From an uncultured Collinsella sp. (GTDB lineage: Bacteria > Actinomycetota > Coriobacteriia > Coriobacteriales > Coriobacteriaceae): a DNA stretch of 23,751 nucleotides. The first letter of the stretch is position 1, and every line of letters starts with the position of its first letter. Shown here piece by piece: positions 7,105 to 13,741 of the stretch. The stretch is from assembly GCA_958436995.1 (NCBI GenBank), contig CAUBMI010000031.1, forward strand, positions 1 through 23,751, in the 5' to 3' direction. A program made the position numbers and the translations under genes. The notes under the pieces were generated by a model. The model ran no database searches. It was given only the letters and a program-made list of their open reading frames with translations, and was not told the DNA's origin.

Positions 7105-8352
7105 CTAGCTCCTCGTATATCTACGCAGCGCGATGGCGGCGTTGTGCCCGCCAAAGCCCAGGTTGGTCGAAAGCGCCCAGGTAAGGTCGGCGCGAACCGC
7201 TCGATTAGGCGTGTAATCAAGATCGCAGGCGGGATCGGGCGTGTGGTAGTTAATGGTCGGGGGCACCACGCCCTGCTCGAGCGCCATGGCACAGGCCATG
7301 ACCTCGATGGCACCCGTGGCACCGATCATGTGCCCGGTCATCGACTTGGTCGACGAGACGTGCGCGGCGCGTGCCGCGTCCTCGCCGAGCGCCCGCTTAA
7401 TGCCTGTCGTCTCGGACGAATCGTTGAGCTTGGTCGAGGTGCCGTGGGCGTTGATGTAGAGACCCTCGGAAGGCTTGACGTCGCCCTCGGCTACCGCCAG
7501 CGATATCGCACGGGCAATGCCGGCGGCATCGGGGTCGGGGCTCGTAATGTGATAGGCATCATCGGTGTTGCCGTAGCCCACGACCTCGGCATAAATGTGC
7601 GCACCGCGCGCCTGCGCATGCTCCATGCTCTCGAGTACCAGCACGCAGGCGCCCTCACCCATCACAAAGCCATCGCGGTCTGCGTCGAACGGGCGGCAGG
7701 CCGTCGCGGGATCGGGGTTGGTGGTCAATGCGCGGCAGGACGTAAAGCCTGCAACAGCATCGGGGATAATGGCCGCCTCGGCACCGCCCGCGAGGATCGC
7801 GTCGGCATAGCCGTGCTTGATAGCACGGAACGCCTCGCCCACCGCATGGGCCGAGGTCGCGCACGCAGTCACGACTGGCAGGGTCGGTCCCTTTGCCTTG
7901 TGACGGATTGCGATATTGCCCGATGCCATGTTGGGGATCATCATCGCGATCATGTAAGGCGATGCGCGGCGGGGCCCACGGTCGGCAATCGTATGGACGT
8001 TGTCGACGAGCGTCTGCATGCCGCCCACGCCCGACCCCACGTAAACGCCCAGGCGCTCGCGATCGATGGCGCCTTCGGCATCAAAGCCCGCATCGTGCAT
8101 TGCCTCGTCCGAAGCCACCAGCGCAAACTGAACGCAGGGGTCCAGATGCTTGGCGTCGCGCTTGCCAAAGTACTCGTTGCCGTCAAAGCCCTTGACTTCG
8201 GCCGCCACCTTGACGGTAAACGCATCGGTATCAAAGTGCGTGATCGGGCCGATGCCACAGGTCCCGGCGCACATGGCCGCCCAGGTGGCAAGCGCGGTGT
8301 TGCCGAGCGGCGATACGGCACCGATGCCGGTGATTGCAACTCTCTGTTCCAT
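7105..8352 (-). CDS. fabF: 3-oxoacyl-[ACP] synthase II (elongating condensing enzyme)
   Basis: A 415-residue ketoacyl synthase that condenses malonyl-ACP with acyl-ACP in chain elongation. The thiolase-fold catalytic triad is intact: Cys164 in TACATSAHA, His303 in NAHGTSTKLND and His341 in KSMTGHMIGATG. The start is placed at ATG 8350-8352, 6 bases after GAGGAG; the adjacent ATG at 8353-8355 and a TTG at 8368-8370 are less likely. The gene lies 39 bp after fabG and 3 bp before accB. Lengths and motifs are ordinary for FabF. Confidence 0.95.
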   Translation of the reverse strand: MEQRVAITGIGAVSPLGNTALATWAAMCAGTCGIGPITHFDTDAFTVKVAAEVKGFDGNEYFGKRDAKHLDPCVQFALVASDEAMHDAGFDAEGAIDRERLGVYVGSGVGGMQTLVDNVHTIADRGPRRASPYMIAMMIPNMASGNIAIRHKAKGPTLPVVTACATSAHAVGEAFRAIKHGYADAILAGGAEAAIIPDAVAGFTSCRALTTNPDPATACRPFDADRDGFVMGEGACVLVLESMEHAQARGAHIYAEVVGYGNTDDAYHITSPDPDAAGIARAISLAVAEGDVKPSEGLYINAHGTSTKLNDSSETTGIKRALGEDAARAAHVSSTKSMTGHMIGATGAIEVMACAMALEQGVVPPTINYHTPDPACDLDYTPNRAVRADLTWALSTNLGFGGHNAAIALRRYTRS

Positions 8353-8391
8353 CATGGTCTCCTCATCCAAGCCGTTCTTCGGCCCTGGTTT

Positions 8392-9165
8392 CTACATCGC
8401 CATTCCGCCGTCGACGCGCACGACCTCGCCCGTAATGTAAGCAGCCGCATCGCTCGCTAAAAAGCGCACCACGCCGGCCACTTCCTCGGGACGTGCCATG
8501 CGCTTAAGGGGAATCTGTTCCTCGGTTGCCGTACGCACCTTCTCCGAGAGCTTTGCCGTCATATCTGTCTCGACAAACCCGGGAGCGACCGCGTTCGCTC
8601 GTACGCCACGAGGCGCAAGCTCGCGCGCCACCGCCTTGGTAAGCCCTATCACGCCCGCCTTGGAAGCAGCGTAGTTGGCTTGCCCGGCATTGCCCATCAG
8701 GCCCACGACCGAGCTCATGTTGACGACGCAACCGCCGCGCTGGCGCATAAAGGTCTTGGTGAGCGCGCGCGTCATATTGAATGTTCCCTTGAGATTGACA
8801 TCGAGCACGCGATCGAATGCGTCATCGCCCATGCGCATGAGCAGGCCATCGCGGGTGATGCCGGCGTTGTTGACGAGCGCCCAAATGGAACCAAAGTCGT
8901 TGAGGACCGCTTCCACGCACGCGTTGACAGCAGCGGGATCGGCCACGTCGCATTGATATGCGCGTGCCGTGGCGCCAACCGCCTCACAGGCTTCGCACGT
9001 CTTGCGCGCCGCATCGACGCTGCCGGCATAGACGACGGCGATATCAAAGCCGTCCTCCGCCAGACCGACAGCGCAGGCGCGGCCGATACCCCTCGAGCCG
9101 CCCGTGACCAGTGCCACACGACGTGAGTCGTTGCGCTCGAGCGCGCCGTTGTTCAAGTTGCCCAT
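8392..9165 (-). CDS. fabG: 3-oxoacyl-[ACP] reductase
   Basis: A 257-residue short-chain dehydrogenase that reduces 3-ketoacyl-ACP with NADPH. It has the nucleotide-binding TGGSRGIG near residues 21-28, NNAG at 99-102, and the catalytic Ser152, Tyr165 and Lys169 in MSSVVG and NYAASKAG. C-terminal EEVAGVVRFLASD and ITGEVVRVDGG are typical of FabG. The N-terminus carries about ten more residues than E. coli FabG. The ATG at 9163-9165 was chosen for the AAAGGA site ahead of it. It lies 30 bp after fabD. Confidence 0.95.
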   Translation of the reverse strand: MGNLNNGALERNDSRRVALVTGGSRGIGRACAVGLAEDGFDIAVVYAGSVDAARKTCEACEAVGATARAYQCDVADPAAVNACVEAVLNDFGSIWALVNNAGITRDGLLMRMGDDAFDRVLDVNLKGTFNMTRALTKTFMRQRGGCVVNMSSVVGLMGNAGQANYAASKAGVIGLTKAVARELAPRGVRANAVAPGFVETDMTAKLSEKVRTATEEQIPLKRMARPEEVAGVVRFLASDAAAYITGEVVRVDGGMAM

Positions 9166-9195
9166 GTCATTCCTTTCGGGTTACAGCCCTGTGGA

Positions 9196-10122
9196 CTATG
9201 CGAGCTCGTCGGCAATAGCTGCGACCTGCTCGGCCGTTTCGCACGAATACACGCGAACGTCGCTCAGCGTACGCTTGGCCAGGCCCGACAGCGTTTTGCC
9301 AGGGCCGACCTCAATAAACGTGTCGATGCCCTGATTCTGCAGAGCATGCAGCGTGTCGACCCAACGAACGGCATGACTCACCTGATTGGCCAAGACATCC
9401 GATGCCGCTCGCGGGTCCGCCGGATAGGGCGCCGCCGTCATGTTTGCCATGACCGGAATCAGCAGCGGTGACGGCGCGTGGCCGGCTTGGATATACGTCG
9501 CCAGCCCCTCAGTCGCCTCGGCCATATAGGGGCTATGAAATGCGCCCGACACCGCGACTTTCATAGCGCGGCCGCCAGCCTCTTTTACTAGGACGTCGAG
9601 CTCCTGCAGCGTCTCGGGCGCTCCGGCAACAACCGTCTGCTGCGGACTGTTGTAGTTGACCGGCCAGCAGTCCTCGCCGGCCTGTTTTGCCAGGTTCTCG
9701 ACTTGCGCCGCATCGAGCTTGATGACGGCGCGCATGCCGCCCGGATGGCGCTCGGCAGCCGCGGCCATCAGCGCCGCGCGCTCGCACACGAGCTCAAAGC
9801 CCGCTCGCGTATCGAACGCCCCCGCAAAGGTGAGCGCGGCGACCTCGCCAAGCGAAAAACCCGCACAGGCGGCAGGTACCACGCCGCGCTCACGCAGGGC
9901 GACAGCCGCTGCCAGATCGTGAACGAACACGCACGGCTGCGTGTTCTCGGTCTGCGAGAGTTCCTCCTTGGAGGCGCTTCGGCACTGCTCACTGGTCCCC
10001 GGGCGCACCTCGTCGGCAATGGCGAACACCTCGGCGGCGGCCGGCGATGCCTCGATCAGGTCGACGCCCATCGCGGGGTGCTGGGCGCCCTGGCCGGCAA
10101 ACAGAAACGCTACGCCACCCAT
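9196..10122 (-). CDS. fabD: Malonyl-CoA:ACP malonyltransferase
   Basis: A 308-residue acyltransferase that moves malonate from CoA to ACP, making the extender unit used by FabH and FabF. It opens MGGVAFLFAGQGAQ, has the nucleophile Ser90 in AGFSLGE (GxSxG) and the catalytic His196 in SGAFHSPYM. The start is ATG at 10120-10122, overlapping the fabK end by 13 bp; a GTG two codons upstream is possible. The overlap suggests coupled translation with fabK. It has normal length and complete motifs. Confidence 0.95.
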   Translation of the reverse strand: MGGVAFLFAGQGAQHPAMGVDLIEASPAAAEVFAIADEVRPGTSEQCRSASKEELSQTENTQPCVFVHDLAAAVALRERGVVPAACAGFSLGEVAALTFAGAFDTRAGFELVCERAALMAAAAERHPGGMRAVIKLDAAQVENLAKQAGEDCWPVNYNSPQQTVVAGAPETLQELDVLVKEAGGRAMKVAVSGAFHSPYMAEATEGLATYIQAGHAPSPLLIPVMANMTAAPYPADPRAASDVLANQVSHAVRWVDTLHALQNQGIDTFIEVGPGKTLSGLAKRTLSDVRVYSCETAEQVAAIADELA

Positions 10123-11054
10123 GCGCACGCACCCTTCAGGACGTGCTCGGCGCCATCGACCAGGTCGTCAACGATTTCACGTGCACTTTGGCGCTCGTTG
10201 ACCATGCCGGCAATCTGTCCACACAAAAACGAGCCCTCTTCGTAATTGCCGTCCTTGGCGGCCTTGCGAAGGGCGCCCGTGCCCATGGCCCCGAGCTCCT
10301 CGACGCTTACGCCCGCCGCCTCGCTCTTGGCGTAGGCGTTGGTGAAGGGGCTCTTGAGGGCACGCACCGGGTGTCCCGTCGAGCGGCCGGTCGCACGCGT
10401 CGAGGTGTCGTTGGCCTTCAGGACCATCTCCTTGTACTGCTCCGATACGGTGCACTCATCTGCGATCAGAAAGCGCGTACCCACCTGCACGCCGGCGGCG
10501 CCCAGCATAAAGGCGGCCGCCACGCCGCGGCCATCGGCGATACCGCCAGCCGCAACCACGGGAATATCGACCGCATCGACAACCTGCGGCACCAGTGCCA
10601 TCGTCGAGGTCTCGCCAATATGGCCGCCTGATTCGGTACCCTCGGCAACCACGGCAGTGGCTCCACGACGCGCCACGAGGCGCGCCAGCGCCACCGAGGC
10701 AACGACCGGGATGACCTTGATGCCCGCCTCGTTCCACGCCTTCATGTACTTGGTGGGATTGCCGGCACCCGTCACGACGACCGGCACCCGCTCGTCAATC
10801 ACGACCCGCGCGACCTCGTCGGCAAACGGGCTCATGAGCATGACGTTGACGCCAAAGGGCTTATCCGTCCTGGCGCGCAGCTCATGAATCTGGTCGCGCA
10901 GCCAGTTGGCGTCGGCGTTCATGGCCGCGATAATCCCTAAGCCGCCCGCCTCGGACACTGCGGACGCCAGCGAGGCGTCGGCGATCCAGGCCATACCGCC
11001 CTGGAACACGGGCTTTTCGATGCCGAGCAGATCGCAGAGAGGAGTCTTGAGCAT
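10110..11054 (-). CDS. fabK: Enoyl-[ACP] reductase II, FMN-dependent
   Basis: A 314-residue TIM-barrel flavoprotein of the nitronate monooxygenase-like fold that reduces trans-2-enoyl-ACP, the last step of each elongation round. It has the N-terminal FQGGMAWIAD, VVVTGAGNP, the key EGTESGGHIG with His145 (equivalent to the catalytic His of pneumococcal FabK), and AAGGIADGRGVAAAF with GVQVGTRF for phosphate binding. Its place in a complete operon supports FabK rather than a nitronate monooxygenase. It starts 2 bp after acpP and overlaps fabD. No FabI-type reductase is present in the window. Confidence 0.94.
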   Translation of the reverse strand: MLKTPLCDLLGIEKPVFQGGMAWIADASLASAVSEAGGLGIIAAMNADANWLRDQIHELRARTDKPFGVNVMLMSPFADEVARVVIDERVPVVVTGAGNPTKYMKAWNEAGIKVIPVVASVALARLVARRGATAVVAEGTESGGHIGETSTMALVPQVVDAVDIPVVAAGGIADGRGVAAAFMLGAAGVQVGTRFLIADECTVSEQYKEMVLKANDTSTRATGRSTGHPVRALKSPFTNAYAKSEAAGVSVEELGAMGTGALRKAAKDGNYEEGSFLCGQIAGMVNERQSAREIVDDLVDGAEHVLKGACAWVA

Positions 11055-11056
11055 CT

Positions 11057-11293
11057 CTACTTCTCCAATGCCGCCTCGACCGTATCGGCGAACTCGCCGA
11101 CCGTCTTGGGGTTCTCCTCGGTATCGAGCTGGATGCCAAACTCGTCCTCAACGGCGACGAGGATCTCGACGGTGCCCAGACTGTCGAGACCAATCTCCTC
11201 GAGCGTGGACCCGGGCTTCATCTCGACGTCGTCAAGACCGGCGGTCTCGCGGATAACATCGCAAACGCGCTCGAAGGTCTTCTGATCTGCCAT
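11057..11293 (-). CDS. acpP: Acyl carrier protein
   Basis: A 78-residue acidic four-helix carrier protein whose phosphopantetheine arm holds the growing acyl chain. The attachment Ser38 lies in LEEIGLDSLGTVE, and the flanking helix EILVAVEDEFGI is typical. The ATG follows an AAAGGAG site. It sits between fabH (52 bp upstream) and fabK (2 bp downstream), which marks it as the fatty-acid ACP rather than a polyketide one. Confidence 0.95.
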   Translation of the reverse strand: MADQKTFERVCDVIRETAGLDDVEMKPGSTLEEIGLDSLGTVEILVAVEDEFGIQLDTEENPKTVGEFADTVEAALEK

Positions 11294-11345
11294 GGTAGTT
11301 CTCCTTTGTTTGTGCCCTAGGGGCGTTTTTATTTCCTATGTGCAA

Positions 11346-12305
11346 CTACTTCCAACGAAGTAGATAGCCACCTATATCCAGACCGGCGCCAAATCCAACG
11401 AGGGTGATGGTGTCGCCCGTGTGAAGTGCACCGGCGTTTGCCAGCCGGTCGAGGGCAAGCGGAATGCATGCGCTCGAAATGTTGCCGGTCTCGCGCAGCG
11501 TTCGAACCACGCGCTTGTCTGGCACACCGAGGCGCTTGACCGCCTGACTCAGGATTCGTTCGTTAGCCTGATGGAATACAAAATGGTCGATGTCCTCGAC
11601 CGAAATGCCCGCATCGCTCGCAAGCTTATGGACCGTGACGCAAATCGCGTTGACGCCGAACTTGAACACGCGGCGGCCATTCATGGACAGCACGCTCTCG
11701 CTATCTGCGGAGGCCTTAAACGGCGAGGTGCCGACCAGACCGGGAACGCACAACGTCTCGACGTCGGGCGCCGTCGAAAGCTCAACGGCAAGGGGGCTGT
11801 CTCCCCCAGCCTCAATCACCGCGGCGCCCGCCCCATCGCCAAAGAGCACACAGGTGGCGCGGTCGGTCCAGTCGAGCGCGCGCGTCATCTGCTCGGCGGC
11901 AACGACAAGCACATGCTTGGCTCGTCCTCGGGCGATATAGCCCTCGGCAACATCGAGCGCAAATACGAAGCCGGCGCAGGCAGCCGAGACATCGAAGGCA
12001 GGGCACGTCGCGCCCAGTCGCTCAGCAACGGCACACGCCTCGGCGGGAACAAGGTGGTCACCCGTCGTCGTCGAGCAGACGATCAGATCCAACTGGCTCG
12101 CGTCGATTCCGGACACCTGAAGTGCCCGCTCGCTCGCCGCTACGGCAAGGTCGTCAAGTGACTCGGTGGTGCAGACGTGGCGACTCTTAATACCTGTGCG
12201 GGTAAAAATCCACTCATCCGAGGTATCGAGGAACTCGGACAGCTCGTCATTGGAAACACTGCGCTTAGGAAGCGCCGAGCCTGTTCCAAGAATCGTGAAA
12301 CCCAT
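11346..12305 (-). CDS. fabH: 3-oxoacyl-[ACP] synthase III (initiating condensing enzyme)
   Basis: A 319-residue thiolase-fold enzyme that starts fatty-acid synthesis by condensing acyl-CoA with malonyl-ACP. The catalytic triad is complete: Cys110 in SAACAGFVFA, His245 in FHQANERIL and Asn275 in ETGNISSA. The substrate-site motif DEWIFTRTGIKSRH is present at about 30-43. The start ATG at 12303-12305 was chosen because AAAGGAGG lies 6-7 bases ahead; the frame continues upstream into the operator region. It is the first gene of the fatty-acid operon, so its promoter region should control all ten genes. It is divergent from birA. Confidence 0.96.
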   Translation of the reverse strand: MGFTILGTGSALPKRSVSNDELSEFLDTSDEWIFTRTGIKSRHVCTTESLDDLAVAASERALQVSGIDASQLDLIVCSTTTGDHLVPAEACAVAERLGATCPAFDVSAACAGFVFALDVAEGYIARGRAKHVLVVAAEQMTRALDWTDRATCVLFGDGAGAAVIEAGGDSPLAVELSTAPDVETLCVPGLVGTSPFKASADSESVLSMNGRRVFKFGVNAICVTVHKLASDAGISVEDIDHFVFHQANERILSQAVKRLGVPDKRVVRTLRETGNISSACIPLALDRLANAGALHTGDTITLVGFGAGLDIGGYLLRWK

Positions 12306-12323
12306 CACTAACCTCCTTTGAGT

Positions 12324-12339
12324 TGTTGACGTGTTTACA
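12324..12339. promoter_or_regulatory. Candidate operator, copy 2 (imperfect palindrome)
   Basis: TGTTGAC-GT-GTTTACA is an imperfect version of the perfect palindrome at 12372-12387; the outer bases and the GT centre are the same. It lies between the candidate fabH -10 element and the fabH ribosome-binding site, where a bound protein could block transcription. The two copies are 48 bp apart centre to centre and in the same orientation. Confidence 0.55.
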
Positions 12340-12350
12340 TCGACCAAGAG

Positions 12351-12377
12351 AGGATAGCGCATTTCAGTCGTTGTTAA
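12351..12377 (-). promoter_or_regulatory. Candidate fabH operon promoter
   Basis: On the minus strand TTAACA (five of six to TTGACA) is followed after 15 bases by TATCCT (four of six to TATAAT). The spacer is shorter than ideal, so the -35 match is tentative. The same TATCCT is used in the much clearer rpsL promoter. The -35 lies inside the upstream palindrome. Confidence 0.35.
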
Positions 12378-12387
12378 CGTGTTAACA
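12372..12387. promoter_or_regulatory. Candidate operator, copy 1 (perfect 16-bp palindrome)
   Basis: TGTTAAC-GT-GTTAACA is a perfect inverted repeat of 7-bp arms around GT. With a degraded second copy at 12324-12339 it brackets the candidate fabH promoter, and it is also upstream of the divergent birA. The sequence does not resemble the FapR or FabT sites known from Firmicutes. The binding protein is unknown and is not encoded in this window. Confidence 0.6.
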
Positions 12388-12479
12388 TTAAATTGTCCAA
12401 ATGCGACAAAGGCTTCACATTGTGTCTCTCTCGACACCATTGCGTTATTCACTTATTCATTAAGGAGGTAGCAGCCGTT

Positions 12480-13256
12480 ATGGATGCCAAATTAACGATA
12501 GTCGACGTAACCGGATCGACCAATGATGACCTGCTCGAAGCAGGAAAACAGGGAGCGCCGCACGGCACAGGACTTGCCGCCCGGGCTCAGACAGCAGGAC
12601 GCGGCCGGCGCGGCCACAAGTGGGATTCAACCGCCGGCAACCTATTGCTTTCGATTGTCCTGCGTCCATGCGTTAATCCTGCGAAGTACTCTGGTCTTGC
12701 TGCCGTCAGCGGCCTAGCGGTGCTCGAGGCGCTCGAAAAACAGGGTCTTGCAAACGAGATTGGCCTCAAATGGCCCAACGACCTGGTCGCGCGTGGACGC
12801 AAACTCGGCGGCATTCTGGTCGAGGCCGCACGCGATAACGAAGGCAAACCTTTCGCCGTCTGTGGCATTGGTGTCAATGTGAACTATGCGCCCCAAGAGG
12901 TGCCCGATGGCGGCCTGCCGGCAATCGGTCTCTCGGACCTTAACGAGAACGTTCCAGCTGTCGACATGCTCCTCGATGAGGTCTATCACGCAGTTATAGA
13001 CGCTATAGATGCCTGGGCAGAACGCCTCAACGCCATGGAAGAAAACACCGGACCGCTCGCGCCCGTCCACGGCGAATATGTCGCTCACCTCAATTGGATT
13101 GGAAAGCACGTTATCGCCCGCTCCCCTGCCGGTGACGAGCTGGCGCGAGGCATCTTTAAAACGGTCGATGGCTTTGGTCGTGCGTGCATCGAAACAGAAG
13201 ACGGCTTGCGATCCTTCCATTTTGAGGAAGCGTCATTGCGCCCCTTGAGTGAGTAG
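12480..13256 (+). CDS. birA: Biotin--[acetyl-CoA-carboxylase] ligase, group I (no DNA-binding domain)
   Basis: A 258-residue ligase that activates biotin with ATP and attaches it to the AccB lysine. It has TGSTNDDLL near residues 11-19, the biotinyl-AMP loop GRGRRGHKW at 40-48, LKWPNDLV at 96-103, KLGGILVE and GIGVNVNY, then a small C-terminal SH3-like domain. It lacks the N-terminal helix-turn-helix of repressor-type BirA, so it should be an enzyme only. The start ATG at 12480 follows AAGGAGG; the open frame extends further upstream without such a site. It is divergent from fabH and its product modifies AccB made by that operon, so the shared upstream region may coordinate the two. It ends at a terminator convergent with rpsJ. 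Confidence 0.93.
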   Translation: MDAKLTIVDVTGSTNDDLLEAGKQGAPHGTGLAARAQTAGRGRRGHKWDSTAGNLLLSIVLRPCVNPAKYSGLAAVSGLAVLEALEKQGLANEIGLKWPNDLVARGRKLGGILVEAARDNEGKPFAVCGIGVNVNYAPQEVPDGGLPAIGLSDLNENVPAVDMLLDEVYHAVIDAIDAWAERLNAMEENTGPLAPVHGEYVAHLNWIGKHVIARSPAGDELARGIFKTVDGFGRACIETEDGLRSFHFEEASLRPLSE

Positions 13257-13315
13257 GTCGCCACAGCCAGCCGCTCGGCAGCCTTACCCGGCGATCCAAA
13301 CCCATCATGCAAAAC

Positions 13316-13353
13316 AAAAGGGCCCCGCTACCGTAACGGCAGCGGGGCCCTTT
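13316..13353. terminator. Strong terminator between convergent rpsJ and birA
   Basis: GGGCCCCGCT pairs with AGCGGGGCCC, and a short CCG/CGG pair extends the stem inside. On the minus strand it is followed by TTTTGTTTT, a good rho-independent terminator for the ribosomal operon. On the plus strand only TTT follows, so it should serve birA more weakly. The rest of the gap (13257-13315, 13354-13372) shows nothing notable. Confidence 0.88.
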
Positions 13354-13372
13354 AAGCTATGAGCGATATCGC

Positions 13373-13681
13373 TTAGAGCTTGATGTCGATGTCGACGCCA
13401 GCGGGGAGGTCGAGACGCATAAGCGAATCAACGGTGCCCGAGGTGGGGTCGAGGATGTCGATGAGGCGCTTGTGGGTGCGCATCTCGAACTGCTCACGGG
13501 AGTCCTTGTTCACGTGCGGCGAGCGGATAACCGTGTACAGGTTGCGCTCGGTGGGCAGGGGGACAGGACCGGAAACGCGAGCGCCGGTCTTCTGAGCGGT
13601 CTCGACGATGAGCTTCGCGGACTGATCGACGACCTCGTGATCATAGCCCTTGAGGCGAATGCGGATCTTCTGGGTAGCCAA
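13373..13681 (-). CDS. rpsJ: 30S ribosomal protein S10
   Basis: A 102-residue small-subunit protein, also the NusE partner in antitermination. It has the family N-terminus QKIRIRLKGYDHEVVD, then GPVPLPTERNLYTVIRSPHVNKDSREQFEMRTHKRL in pieces across the middle, and the C-terminal DLPAGVDIDIKL. The start codon is TTG at 13679-13681 after TTTGGAGG. It is the last gene of the rpsL-rpsG-fusA group and is followed at once by a strong terminator, whereas in most bacteria rpsJ leads the S10 operon and is followed by rplC. Confidence 0.96.
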   Translation of the reverse strand: MATQKIRIRLKGYDHEVVDQSAKLIVETAQKTGARVSGPVPLPTERNLYTVIRSPHVNKDSREQFEMRTHKRLIDILDPTSGTVDSLMRLDLPAGVDIDIKL

Positions 13682-13699
13682 CTTAAACCTCCAAAGAGT

Positions 13700-13716
13700 G
13701 CGAGAGATGCTCTCGC
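13700..13716 (-). promoter_or_regulatory. Small hairpin ahead of the rpsJ ribosome-binding site
   Basis: GCGAGAG pairs perfectly with CTCTCGC around a 3-base loop in the 60-bp gap between fusA and rpsJ, about 10 bases before the GGAGG site. There is no U-run, so it is not a terminator. It could be an RNA-processing or translational control element; the role is not shown by the sequence. Confidence 0.4.
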
Positions 13717-13741
13717 GGATTACGTAACAGGGAGCTCGAAC

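Noticed and set aside
6106..8460. Long plus-strand open frame of 784 codons across fabF, accB, fabZ and accC
   Set aside because: It spans four real genes in antisense, is rich in Arg, His, Gly and Ala as expected for a shadow frame, and shows no domain or start signal.
11314..11333. Plus-strand mini hairpin (GCCC-TAG-GGGC) followed by GTTTTT between fabH and acpP
   Set aside because: The stem has only 4 bp and the T run is on the strand opposite to the operon, so it would not end any known transcript.
12402..12412. TGCGACAAAGG resembling one arm of the REP-like palindrome upstream of birA
   Set aside because: Only one half is present with no partner arm; too short to separate from chance.
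12422..12437. GTGTC/GACAC inverted repeat upstream of birA as a BirA operator
   Set aside because: The arms are only 5 bp, and this BirA has no DNA-binding domain, so it cannot be a classical bio operator.
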